A stretch of 64,000 nucleotides of DNA from Rapana venosa (GCA_028751875.1 CM054153.1:10931636-10995635); one strand, 5' to 3'. Numbered from the stretch's first letter, positions 31,339-42,194 are shown. A program made the numbers and translations. The notes: generated by a model not told the origin, from the letters alone.

Positions 31339-31351
31339 AAGTGGCATGTTC

Positions 31352-31845
31352 TTTACATCTTTTTTTAACGTTTTACATAATCATAAAAGAGTATTTTAGT
31401 TTACTCTCAAATTGGGTTGTGAATTAGTACTGATTTTGGTCATATATAGCAAGTATTAGAATATTCACACTATCATTTACTTTCTGCTTACGGCTAAGAT
31501 AATAGACACTCCGGCAGTTGTTATGAAAGACTTCGTGTTATAACATAACATAATAATACCTATCAACGATCCTAACTGCTGCACAAACATCACAATTGAG
31601 AGTGGAAAAAAATAACCTGCCTAGCGAGAGAAACGTCATCTGCTCTGCTATCCTAGGAAATGTTGACCATTACTGTTGAGTGAGAATTAACCATCCCCAA
31701 TGTATTGTTGCCAGGTTAGTGTCGAGACATGGCTGCAATTTACGACCTGAAAGTCATACTTATTCTTTCTTTGCTTCTGCTGGCTAGGTTTGTTTCTTTG
31801 TGGGCTGCCTGCTTGTGTGGCCTTTTTTCATTCAAAACTATTATT
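31352..31845. other. No recognised feature
   Basis: AT-rich unique-looking DNA. Confidence 0.4.
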
Positions 31846-31846
31846 G

Positions 31847-32095
31847 TTGCTCTTCCACCATCTGCTGCAAGCTGTCGTATCTTGTTCCCTTCTGCACACA
31901 CTATGGTTGAGCTCCTGCCTCTACTATAGGAAGTGCTGTGTGAGGTCTTCCTAGCCCTCGGTATCTGTGTTGACGGTCTTTGTATCTCTTTGTTTCTGAT
32001 TTTTGTTAATCTGGAAGTTGGGGGATGATCCAGAACTCACTATCCAGTTGCCAGTTTCCCGGGGGAGTGGAGTCGGTACTGGTGTTAACTGCAGA
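31847..32095 (-). mobile_element. Family D repeat, second copy (headless)
   Basis: Matches 29,940-30,190 over about 250 bp in the same order (GGTTGAGCTCCTGCCT, TGTGTGAGGTCTTC, TTGACGGTCTTTGT, GAGTGGAGTCGGTACTGGTG on the + strand). The tRNA head is missing; an ATG/GAT repeat follows. Confidence 0.85.
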
Positions 32096-32560
32096 TGATC
32101 ATAATGATAGTAATGACGATGATGATGCGTTATTCGTCATTTAACTTATTTACCTGATGATGATTATTATGATAATGCTGCTGCTGCTACTGCTGCTGCT
32201 GCTGCTGCTGGTGATGATGATGATGATGATCTGGTTACCTTTACCTTATTATACCTGATAAAGATAATGATGATAAATTATGTAACCTTCACCCCATTTT
32301 ACCTGATGAAGATAATGGTAATGATGACAGTAATGATAGGTTGCGTAGCTTTTACCTGATTCTACCTTATGGTGATGATGACAATGATATTGATGACGAC
32401 ATTTTTCCTTAACTAATTTTTACCTGATGACAATAATGATAGTGATGACGAGGAGGATGAATTACTTTTCCTTTGTCGTATCTTACCTGGCAATCGTAGT
32501 GATGACGACGACAACGACGATGACGATAATGGGGATGATGAACTAATCTGTCTTATTCTA
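32096..32560 (+). repeat. GAT-rich DNA containing a decayed ~60-bp tandem repeat
   Basis: Beyond simple GAT and CTG units, TTTTACCTGATG plus GATAATGATG-type phrases recur near 32,252, 32,301, 32,363, 32,422, 32,484 and 32,559, about 50-75 bp apart. Confidence 0.75.
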
Positions 32561-32974
32561 CCTTTACTTTTCCTTTAATCAACTTCATGACATTTTTCAC
32601 AAACTAACAGACCGCTATTTCTTTTTAACCTTACGTTCACTAGACAATAAACTTATTCATTAGCGGAGTCAATTACTCGAGATGATAGAGAAATGTCATC
32701 AGCGAAGGCTTTTGCCGTTTGAAGAAGTTTTGACATTCATTGTCTCGTTCTTCATTTAATGTGTCAATCAATACACACTGCATTCAGCTGTGCAACGTGC
32801 GCTGTTTATATTGTAAGACACTTGGAGAACTGTTGGCTTAAAAACATTTTTAAGAGCATTGCCTAAGTATTTTGCTGTTGTCGTCGTAGTCGTAATCATT
32901 ACAACCATTGTCAATAACATCTTACTTCTCTTCCAAAGCTTCCTCTCTTGTTGTTGTGGTGGTTGTTCTTCTTG

Positions 32975-33037
32975 TTTTTCTTCTCCTCCTCCTCCTCCTT
33001 ATTGCTGCTGTTGTTGTTGTTCTTCTTCTTCTTCTTC

Positions 33038-33070
<33 letters not shown>
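32975..33070 (+). repeat. CTC / TTC / GTT repeat followed by (GA)n
   Basis: Pyrimidine triplets switch to GA dinucleotides at 33,042. Confidence 0.9.
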
Positions 33071-33071
<1 letters not shown>

Positions 33072-33470
33072 TCCGACTCAACTCAAAAAATTTATTCACA
33101 AAGAGGACATTGACCCATGTAGCAACAACAACAGAAAAAATGTTCATTTGTGACAAGAAACATCAGTTATCAGAACTGTGATTTAACATAGTATGGTGAG
33201 AGACGGAGACAGACAACGACTACAGATACAAAGAAATTATGGAGATTAAAAGCTTCCAACAAATTTATCGATTCACTTTCTTTTGTCATGTTATTCATTC
33301 CTAAAAAGAAAAAGTCATCTACATCGTAATTCACAGACAATACGAAGACATGGTAGAGAGAGAGGCGATTACATACACAAAATACAGGGCCCTCAAAATT
33401 GATCGTCGTCTTTCTATTATTTCTTTCACAAAGCAAGATATTAAAGAGCGTCTCTCTTTAATGATCACTC

Positions 33471-33505
33471 GACGTCACATTCTGTCTATGATGGTAATGA
33501 CGTCA
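33471..33505 (+). promoter_or_regulatory. Two CRE-like sites
   Basis: GACGTCAC at 33,471-33,478 and palindromic TGACGTCA at 33,498-33,505, 27 bp apart. These match the CREB/ATF binding consensus. There is no recognised gene nearby, so function is unproven. Confidence 0.2.
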
Positions 33506-33869
33506 TTTATTCTGGATAGGAAAACGACTCGTTTCTGAAAAAGGCAGACAACTTAGTTGTACATTTGGCGTTTATGGTTCTTGTACAGGACAAGATTTTT
33601 TTTCTTTACTCATTTCTCCTCTTTTCTTCTTTTTTTGCTTTCCTTCGTTGTCATAATTTTTGTCTCCATTACCCTTCACTTTTTCCTGGTTTTCGTCAGA
33701 GCTATGTTTCACAACACCATATTTTTCGTAATTCTGATAATGAACGTTTCATTACAAAAGGATGATAATGAATAAAACATAAAACAGTGATAGAAGCTGG
33801 ATGATCGACATGAACAAGGAAATAAACAAGGAAAAGACATATCCCAATTCCTGATACCCTGAAAGTCAC

Positions 33870-34066
33870 GAAAACACGACAGAAAGAAAGCACTGACGAA
33901 AAGAAAGCACTGACGGAAAGAAAACACGACGGAGAGAAGGAAAGCACTGACGGAAAGAAAGAAAGCACTGACGGAAAGAAAGAAAGCACTGACGGAAAGA
34001 AAGAAAGAAAGAAAGCACTTGACGGAAAGAAAGAAAGCACTGACGGAAAGAAAGCACGAAACAAAG
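33870..34066 (+). repeat. 21-bp tandem repeat
   Basis: Units of CACTGACGGAAAGAAAGAAAG with variants CACGACGGAGAGAAGG and a longer GAAA run. Minus-strand frames read repetitive Ser/Phe peptides, an artefact. Confidence 0.93.
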
Positions 34067-34364
34067 AAAATACTGTAGTTTGCCAAGACTTTCAAGATGT
34101 TTCACAAGTCATGAGGTACCCAATTTATTCATCGATTGCTTAATAACAGTTTCAGAACAAATCTGTTTAAAAGCCGTTAAACTTTCAAAAGAAAGCAGAA
34201 TGGGGCGGAGGGGGGGGGGGGGGGAGGAGGCAGGGGGGCGGGTGGCAAGGGCAACAATCTGAAAGGCGTCCCACTTGTTGACATTTCACACAAATCCTAG
34301 TAAAACTGGTAAAAAGATAACTGTGACCCCATTTTACAAAACACTTTACATCTTTAGAAACTTT

Positions 34365-34377
34365 GCGCGCGCGCGCG

Positions 34378-34434
<57 letters not shown>
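34365..34434 (+). repeat. (GC)n joined to (AC)n
   Basis: About eleven GC units then about 24 AC units, uninterrupted alternating purine-pyrimidine. Confidence 0.97.
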
Positions 34435-34436
<2 letters not shown>

Positions 34437-34444
34437 TGCAATTC

Positions 34445-34885
34445 TTTTTTTTTTGTGAACAGCTGCAACCATTTTAGAATGTGCAAACGAAAAGCAAAGC
34501 CACTTTGCTTCCCACTGAGCTTTGGCCACGGGCCAAATAGACCGGAAATGGAGTTGTTATCTGAGTGTGGAGCCAATCAGACAACGCCACGTCAGCAGGC
34601 AGTTCAACTCGTCAGACAGATGTTGATCACGCTGGTTTCCCCACACACTTGGCGGGGTGTTTAGTGACGCCAACCCCGCGCTGTACTACGTCAGAAATCA
34701 ACTCCAGGACTACCTCCCCCGCAAGGTGCATGGTTAATTCAGCACCATGTCCAGAAAGGGATGGTCATAGGCTTTCCTGACATTTAAAGATGCGTGTATA
34801 TCCCTGACACCAATGAGGCTCTAATGTGTGCTCCTTACCTGCCGCACTCTATAGTGTGCAACTTACACTGACGGTAGATTACTGT
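34445..34885. other. No recognised gene
   Basis: A GCCAATCAG (34,572) and an ACGCCACGTCAGC (34,584) lie together, like a CCAAT box and an ACGT-core site, but there is no gene to assign them to. Confidence 0.3.
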
Positions 34886-34889
34886 GTGG

Positions 34890-35310
34890 GAAATTGGGAT
34901 GGTGGGGGTTGTGTTTTCGAGAAGAGCTAGTCACCACAAGAGCAACCTTCCCTTGGTGGTTTTGTCCGTGTCTTTGCATTTATCTGTTAACCCATTAAGT
35001 GGCCTTTTTTCTGCGGAACTTGTGTTGCGGGGGAGTTTTCTTATTTCAAGTTCTAAGTGCGTATTGCACACAGAATGTTCTTTTATCGTTTAATGAATGT
35101 GGCAGGCTAGCCACCCAGACAGCCTCTCTTTGAGCTAACAACTGAGGAACCTCTAGTGATTTTATCTTTTCTGTACATTTATCTGTTACCCATTCAGTGG
35201 CTCTTTTTCTGCAGAACTTTTGTCACGAGAATTTTCATGTTTCTAATTGTACAAGTATATTGCGCACATCATTTTCTGTTATTGTTTAATGTGGCAGGCT
35301 TTAGCGATCA
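34890..35310 (+). repeat. Duplicated, decayed family B SINE pieces
   Basis: Two related ~135-bp segments, TTTATCTGTTAACCCATTAA at 34,979 and TTTATCTGTTACCCATTCAG at 35,178. Each continues with TTTTTCTGC(A/G)GAACTT, a GTA..TTGC(A/G)CACA stretch and TTTAATG..GTGGCAGGCT. Period 199 bp. The TTTCTGCGGAAC..TTTTATCG order resembles family B. Confidence 0.65.
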
Positions 35311-35710
35311 GACAACTTTTCATGAGTAATTGTTAAGGGGGAAAAGTCCATCTTGAGAGAGAAACTGAGCCGTATCTCCTCGTTTGATCAAGTATGTCCA
35401 ATACTGCTAGTAGACATTTGGTCAATTCAACCGAGCTTCAATCTTTTCTTCTGTGAAATAGTCTGACCAGGCCAATGTTGAACTGATTTGGGGGGGGGGG
35501 GGGGGGTGGATGACAAAAAAGGCAGTTTTAGTTTAAGAAAGAGCTTTTACACCTTTTCTTAAACCGTTTTACACCAACAGTTTCGCTAGCTGCAAATTCG
35601 TTCTTTTTCTCCGTTTTAAACTTTCTTTTTTTTAGTCTAGCTTCTTTGACAAGGGTGTTTAGCTTAAAAAACCTGGTTGTCAGTTTTACAAAAATAGAAG
35701 ACGCCACACA

Positions 35711-35884
35711 CACACACACGCGCGCGCGCACGCACGCACCCACGCACACACAAACACGCACGCACGCACGCACACACAGAGGCATACATACACACACGCA
35801 CACACACAGATATATATATATATACATTATATACATACATACATACATACATACATACATACATACATACATACATACATACAC
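35711..35884 (+). repeat. CA / GCAC / TA / ACAT compound microsatellite
   Basis: CA, CACG, then TATATATA, then about 13 CATA units (35,832-35,882). Confidence 0.97.
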
Positions 35885-35889
35885 TGAAG

Positions 35890-36420
35890 TCAGTTATTTG
35901 GGACAGTATGGTTTGGAGAAGTTATTTGCACGTCTCATGTATTTCAATCATAGAAAGCATGGCATCAAATGTCACTATAGAATCTATAACATGACCCAAC
36001 CCTACTGCTATCATGCTGACGATAATCATACAAAACAAGTCTTGGATTTTCGGGGGGGGGTTGTTTTTCGTCTTTCTTCACAGTTTTCAAGTATCAAAAA
36101 GTCTTGCAATGAACAGCACTATGATTATTACCGCTCTCCGTTATGGTTCCCTTCATCAGTCCTAAGTCCCACCTTTTAGCAGAGCCCTTCAATGGCGACC
36201 GTAAGATAGGGGAGCACTGTATTATGGTGTGTAGTCCAATCCATGGGGTGAAAAAACCGGATGGGTTGACAGTGTCGCTGAAAAGACAGGGAAACCATCT
36301 GCTAGGATCTGGGCTTTGGGCACACAACTATTCAAAAATGCACTCCGGTGAATATCTCTACGATGCGGTGTCCTAATGATTCTTCACAGAGTGAAGGGAA
36401 TGTACTAAGAAGGTAAAAAA
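35890..36420. other. No recognised feature
   Basis: Unique-looking DNA with a G run near 36,052-36,060. Confidence 0.4.
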
Positions 36421-36454
36421 TATTTTTTTAAAAGGTAAGGAAGAACACCACAAA

Positions 36455-36690
36455 AGAAAGAGAGGAAGGAAGGAAAGATGGAAGAAAGAAGAACGAGGAG
36501 AAGGAGAAGAAGGAGGGGAAGAAGAAGAAGAAGAAGAAGAAGAACAACAACAACAACAAGCAAAAGAAGAAGAAGAAGAAAGAAGAACAAGAAGAAAGAA
36601 CAAGAACAACAAGCAGAAGAAGAAGAACAACAACAACAACAAGAAAGAACAAGAAGCAGCAGTAGAAGAAGAACAAGAAGGAGGAGAAGC
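36455..36690 (+). repeat. AAG/AAC purine-rich tract
   Basis: GAAGAAGAA and AACAACAAC units. Arg/Lys-rich and Leu-rich frames are artefacts. Confidence 0.93.
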
Positions 36691-37019
36691 AGTGCAATGC
36701 CAGTTAAGCTAACGAGACAGATCTGACGACAGCTGATTGGTTTGCTCGATCTCTGATAGCACTCCACTGGTGTAGTTTTCAGGTTCATTTGTCAGATGTG
36801 GGCCGGACGGTGTTACTGCCAGACTTGTGGCGACTGATGGGCAGAGTGTGTATTCCACCTCTTCTCTAGGGTAGGGGGAAGGGAAAGAGAAAGGGAGAGG
36901 CAGAGAGAGAAGAGACAGACAAACAAACAGACAGACAGACAGGGAGAAACCAGGTCTAGATGTAAATTCATCGAGAATAATTCAATACCTGATACCAACC
37001 ACATCTTTCCAGACACTCT

Positions 37020-37081
37020 GTCTGTCTCCCTCTATGCCTCTCTGTCTCTGCCTCGCTGTCTCTCTCTCCCTGTCTGTCTGT

Positions 37082-37132
<51 letters not shown>

Positions 37133-37150
37133 CCTCTCTCTCTCTCTCTC
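37020..37150 (+). repeat. CT microsatellite
   Basis: CTGT at the start, then CT. Confidence 0.95.
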
Positions 37151-37174
37151 TGTGGCATTGTCAATTTCTTCTAC

Positions 37175-37224
37175 GCCAACCATGTATTATGGCCTAAGGC
37201 TGAGATACATTAAAGTTCTGAGTT

Positions 37225-37228
<4 letters not shown>
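37175..37228 (+). mobile_element. Retroelement 3'-end fragment
   Basis: TATGGCCTAAGGCTGAGATA then CATTAAAGTTCTGAG, matching 38,895-38,935 (TGTGGCCTAAGGTCGATGTA, CAGTAAAAATTCTAAAG). In both places a CT tract starts directly after it. Confidence 0.55.
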
Positions 37229-37282
<54 letters not shown>

Positions 37283-37284
37283 CT
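37229..37284 (+). repeat. (CT)n at a retroelement 3' end
   Basis: About 27 CT units. Confidence 0.96.
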
Positions 37285-37549
37285 TAGTCACACATCATCA
37301 TGCTGTTGTTCTAATTGTGTCAGTAGACCTTTGTAAAACAGAAACAAACAAAACACTGGTCCAGGAACATTTTCTGCACTTAAAGAAACGGTCTTTCACT
37401 ATAACGTCATCAGAAAGTTCTTAAGCCACTTGCTTGGAGGACCCCTAGCGCTCTGATGCTCCTTTTTTGCAGAGACAGAGCTGTCCCTGCGAAGAACACA
37501 AAAGAAAAAATACTGCACTACAGAGTAAAAGCAAAATGGGATTTGGCTC

Positions 37550-37581
37550 TTTCTCTCTGTCTGTCCCTCTGTCTCTGTCTG

Positions 37582-37627
<46 letters not shown>

Positions 37628-38062
37628 CCTCTGCTCTCTGTTGTCTCCTCTCTCTCTCTTTCTCTCTCCGCTCTCCTCTCTCTCTCTCTCTCTCTCCTCT
37701 CTCTGTCTCTTCTGTCTCCCTCTCTCTTTTCTTCTTTCTCTCTCCTCTCTCTGTCTTCTCTCTGTCCCTCTGTCTCTGTCTGTCTCCCTCTCTCTCTTTC
37801 TCTCTCTTTCCTCTCTCTCTCTCTCTTCTCTCTCTCTTCTCTCCTCTCTCTCTCTTCTCTCTCTTCTCCTCTCTCCTCTCTTCTCTTCTCCTCTCTCCTC
37901 TCTCTCTCTCTCTCTCTTCTCTCTCTCATCTCTCTCTCTCTCTCCCGTCTGCTTCTGTCTCTTCTCTGCCTTCTCTCTCTCTCTCCTCCTTCTGCTCTGT
38001 CTCCTCACACTCTTTTCATCTCATCTTCTTGTCTATCGTCGCCCTTCTCTCTCTCTCTCCTA
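37550..38062 (+). repeat. 500-bp CT-rich low-complexity block
   Basis: CT with CTGT, CTCC and CTTT interruptions. Open frames of up to 227 codons read as Ser/Leu repeats only. Confidence 0.97.
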
Positions 38063-38069
38063 TCTCGTG

Positions 38070-38610
38070 GCTGCTGTTAGTCACCGTTGTTAGTCATGGG
38101 TTGTTTGCATCTGGTCTCCTAAATTCCGGTGGCTGCTGATGTGGAGTTGTTTGATCAACTGGTTGTTAGTATTGCTATGTTACCTGAGTTTGTTTGGTGG
38201 TTGGTTGCTTTTCTTACGGGTGTGTGTTGCCTGGCGTGTTATGTGTGTGGTGTGGTGGTTAGTTTTGTGAATTGTTCTTTAGCCGCGAGGTGGTTGTTGT
38301 TAGTGTTTCCATTTAATGTGTGTCTTCGGGACGAAAAGATTTATATTAGACATTGATAGATGTTGTCAGTGTGACGCGCGACAGTGTGTGTGTGTGTGGT
38401 TGCGTTCCTCATTTAAGTTTTACATAGAAACATATTTTTAGCTCGCTGATGTTAATATTCACCATGACTAAGCGATATGATGAAATTAGGTTCCTTCTCA
38501 GGGGAAAAGGAAAGACAAGCATAGCTGTGTAGCTGCTCATTCTTTCTAACATCTTGCTTACTCTACGTTACTAGCTGTAAATAAAATTTTTAAAAATTAT
38601 CCGAGTTTTC
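38070..38610. other. No recognised feature
   Basis: TG-rich then unique-looking sequence. A 75-codon hydrophobic frame at 38,129 carries no recognisable domain. Confidence 0.4.
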
Positions 38611-38614
38611 TCAG

Positions 38615-38637
38615 GGGGGGGGGGGGGGGGACATTTG

Positions 38638-38670
<33 letters not shown>

Positions 38671-38745
38671 CTCTCCTCTCTCCTCTCTCTCTCTATCTCT
38701 CTCTCTCTCTCTCCCTCTCTCTCTCTCTTTCTTTCTTTCTTTTCT

Positions 38746-38834
<89 letters not shown>

Positions 38835-38835
38835 A
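38615..38835 (+). repeat. Poly(G) run then CT microsatellite
   Basis: About 17 G at 38,615-38,631, then 200 bp of CT with CTTT interruptions. Confidence 0.97.
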
Positions 38836-38892
38836 GTAATATGTTTATGACATTTATGTAATATGCCCACTCTGTATACCCATCATTCTTTT

Positions 38893-38936
38893 GATTGTGG
38901 CCTAAGGTCGATGTACAGTAAAAATTCTAAAGTATC
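38893..38936 (+). mobile_element. Retroelement 3'-end fragment
   Basis: Second copy of the GTGGCCTAAGG.. tail (see 37,175), again followed at once by CT. Confidence 0.55.
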
Positions 38937-39243
38937 TCTCTCTCTCTCTCTCTCTCTCTCCTCTCCTCTCTCTCTTTCTCTCCCTTCCTCTCTCTCTCCT
39001 CTTCCCTCTCCCTCTCTTTCTCTCCCTCCCTCTCTCTCTCACTCTTTCCCTCTCTCTCTCTCCCCTCCCTTCTCCTCTCCCTCCCCCCCCCCCACCTCTC
39101 TCTCTCTCCTCTCTCCCTCTCTCTCTCTCTTTTTCCCTCTCTCTCTCTCTCTCTCCTCCCTCTCTCACTCTTTCCCTCTCTCTCTCTCCCCCCTCTCTCT
39201 CTCCCTCCCCCTCACCCCCTCCCCCCCCCCCCTCTCTCTCTCT
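38937..39243 (+). repeat. CT / CCCT block with poly(C)
   Basis: CT and CCCT units with C runs near 39,083 and 39,220. It abuts the truncated LINE. Confidence 0.97.
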
Positions 39244-39244
39244 T

Positions 39245-41232
39245 GAATTATATCATTTGTCACAGCTGATTCACACCCCAACACGAAAAACACTTCACTC
39301 TGAAACATTAATTGACCATGTCTATGTCTCCAATATGGATCATATAATAGAAACATCTGTTCCAACATTTGGCCTAAGTGATCATTATCCAATATGTCTA
39401 ACGTGGTCTAAAAAAGGTACAAGAATACCTAGATGCAATCACAAGAATGTTTCTCTGCAAAACTATAAGTTGTTTGATGCTGAAGGATTTCTTTCTGACC
39501 TTGTAATGCAACTTTTTAATATGTTTATCAGTATACTGATCCAGATGAAGCACTTACTGCCTGGTATCAAACTTTTCTTCCTATATTTGACAAACACGCA
39601 CCACTTAGAATTAAACGAGTTAAATTTAAAGATAAACCACCATGGCTTACTGCTGAAATTAATGCTGCCATTGCAGTACGTGACAAATTGTTAAGAACAA
39701 CAGGAAAAGATGCAGTACTTTAAAAAGCAAAGAAAAAAATAACAGCTATGAAAAGAACTGCTCGTAAGAAATATTTTAGTGATCTGATCTCATCAAAAAA
39801 TGACACAAAATCTGTATGGAAAGCTATCAATCAGCTAGCTCATAAAACATCTACATCTACTCCTCTTTCTGTTAACTGTCTGTCTGCTGAAGATATAAAC
39901 AAGCATTTGCTACAGTAGGCGAAAAGGTAATTCTAGCTAACAATACAAAATTTAATGATCTGTCTGCACTTAAACACTTTTTGTGATCTAGAAATGTACA
40001 ATCTAAATTCAAGTTTAATTTTATCACTGTTCATGAAGTATACAAAGAATTGTGTTCCTAAAACACTCAAATGCAAGGGGCTTGGACAATCTCTTGACAG
40101 TAAAATATTGAAGGTTTCAGCACCCATAATAATCTGAGCATATCACATACATTTAAAAATCTTTCAATGAAAAATGTCATTTTCCTCAAGCTTTTAGAGA
40201 TGCCAAAGTTTTGCCCCTTTTCAAATCTGGTGACCCAAAAGATCCCTCAAACTATAGACCGATATCAATCCTGTCTTCATTGTCTAAGCCTCTTGAAAAG
40301 CATCTTAAGAATAACCTTCAGCTGTATTTTACAAATCACAATCTGTTTCATCCTAGCAAAGCGGATTTATGAAAAACCATTCTTGTCACGCTCTGCTTAC
40401 TAACCTAATAGAACAATGGCATGAAAATATTAACAATGATCTTTTGTCTGGGATAGTATTTGTTGATTTTGCTAAGGCTTTTGACACCATTGACCATGAT
40501 CTCTAATAAAGAAACTTGTTTTTGTATGGCTTATGTTCGATTCAGTTAGACTTATATCCTCATTTCTTAAAAATAGACGGCAGGCAGTTCTTCAAGACTG
40601 TGCAAATATCCTCCTTCATTGCCAATAACATATGGTGTCCCCCAGGGATCAGTTCTTGGGCCAATTTTGTTTTCTATCTATATTAATGATCTTCCATTGA
40701 ATATTTCATCTTCTTGTGAACTATTAGCAGATGATACGACTATTCATACTAAGATAAAAAAGCAAATGTTATATGTAATATTCTACAGAAAGAAATAGAT
40801 AAACTAACTTCTTGGGCTGATCTGAACCACATGGCTCTTCATCCTAAAAAATCTAGTTCATGATAGTCACAAACGAGACAAAAAGACAAAAATATAAAGT
40901 ATGTCAAGAAGTCTGAAAATTCATGATCAGATTGTAGAAGAGGTTAATAATCATAAATTACTTGGCCTTAATGTAGACAATAATCTTTCCTGGTCGAGCC
41001 ATATTTCAATATTGTCAAAGAAATTATCCCAAAAGATATTTCAGCTCAATAGAATAAAGCATTTCCTTGATGAGCACACTCGAAAGTTGTTCTTTTATGG
41101 ATACATACAACCAAATATTGATTATGCTTCAACATGTTGGGACCTGGCGAGTAAAAACTGCTTAAAACGACTTGAGAGTATTTACAGACGCTCCATGAAA
41201 TTAATACTCCTTAAATCATCTTTGCAAAATGA
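39245..41232 (+). mobile_element. Non-LTR retrotransposon, 5'-truncated and frame-broken, copy 1
   Basis: The 5' end enters the AP endonuclease domain near its C-terminus: ELYHLSQLIHTPTR, TLIDHVYVS and the SDH signature GLSDHYPI. A linker and the reverse transcriptase follow, split over frames: LPLFKSGDPKDPSNYRPISI, motif A VFVDFAKAFDTIDHD (40,456-40,500), motif [14 protein letters not shown] (40,634-40,672) and active-site ADDT (40,727-40,738). The post-RT region continues as NHKLLGLNVDNNLSWSSHI and SIYRRSMKLILLKSS. Motif order and spacing fit the Jockey/CR1/L2 assemblage; the clade is not certain. Many indels and an in-frame stop make it inactive. The 3' end is cut where a second LINE fragment begins. 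Confidence 0.88.
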
Positions 41233-41235
41233 CTT

Positions 41236-41672
41236 GACTTATGCCTCTTGGTTCCTTGGGGAACATAGGGCTGCAACAACACCCCTCCAACGAACTCGGT
41301 TTTGGGAGATCCTCTTCAGCTCGGCCCATGTCATTCCGGCTGCCTTTGTTTCTTCGTCAACACTTCTGCGCCAGGTCTGCTTTGGTCGACCAACTTTCCG
41401 CTTCCCTTGTGGATTCCAGTCAAGGGCCTGTCTGGTGACATTTGACGCAGGCTTGCGGAGTGTAGGCCGATCCATCCCCACTCTCCTTTGTTTAATGGTG
41501 GACTCAATTGGGGTTTGTCTGGTCCTGTCCCACAGTTGTTTGTTGGATATGACTTCCGGCCACCTGATGTTGAGGATGTACCTGAGGCATTTGTTGGTAA
41601 AAGACTGGGTTTGTGGGTGTTGGTTTTTTTTACCCCGCCAGGTTTCCCGAGCCATAAAGGGACGATTTGCAT
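41236..41672 (-). mobile_element. LINE C-terminal fragment, opposite orientation
   Basis: The minus-strand open frame 41,655-41,239 reads as the end of another non-LTR element: TNKCLRYILNIRWPEVISN, NVTRQALDWNPQGKRKVGRP, KQTWRRSVDEETKAAGMTW, then VRWRGVVAALCSPRNQEA and a stop. The basic GKRKVGRPKQTWRR stretch is a hallmark of the C-terminal part of many animal LINE proteins. It is 5'-truncated and ends in a short GTCAAGTC tail. It is inserted next to, and tail-to-tail with, the LINE copy above. Confidence 0.85.
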
Positions 41673-41682
41673 TGGTGTTTGT

Positions 41683-42194
41683 AAAATCGTAAAATTATTT
41701 GAAAGCATACAGAAACAGCAAGAAAGAAGAAAACAGTCAACGACATCGTTTAATTCATTGAAATGCATACAAACACCAGAAAAAAAAGAACGATGCTGTT
41801 ATGTAGTAAATAATGAACATGTGTAAGTTTGTATCCACAGTGATACTGTAAGTGCAAATACCTCTCAAGTTTATTTTAATTCAGTAGAAAAAGAACTTGA
41901 TAAAGATTACAACGCTCACATAGCTTGTACGAAACGAGTACCATATGATATCTCTCCATCTGTGGTGGGAAAAACGTCTGTTTTTTCGCTGATTTTGAGA
42001 ATTTACTGACATTCCTACGTGTGTACTTTTTAACGTAATCTGTGTCGTATGTCACTGTTTGTTAATGCTTCTGTCCCTTACTGTGTGCTTTCTCCTTGAA
42101 AAGACTGAAAAACCTGATGAGGGCAGGCGTAGTTTCACTACGCGAACTGGAAACTACAGAAATTGTGAATAGCCTACGATCGGACCACACGCAT
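41683..42194 (+). repeat. 512-bp segment repeated perfectly at 58,060-58,571
   Basis: All 512 bases agree with 58,060-58,571 with no indel. It contains a perfect hairpin GCGTAGT-TTC-ACTACGC at 42,127-42,143, shortly after CCTGATGAGGG. No long open frame. The identity is exact although the neighbours on both sides differ, so it is either a very recent copy or an assembly joint. Confidence 0.97.

Noticed and set aside
41488..41826. 112-codon + strand frame overlapping the LINE fragment
   Set aside because: It is the antisense of the LINE C-terminal fragment and runs into the 512-bp repeat; no independent support.
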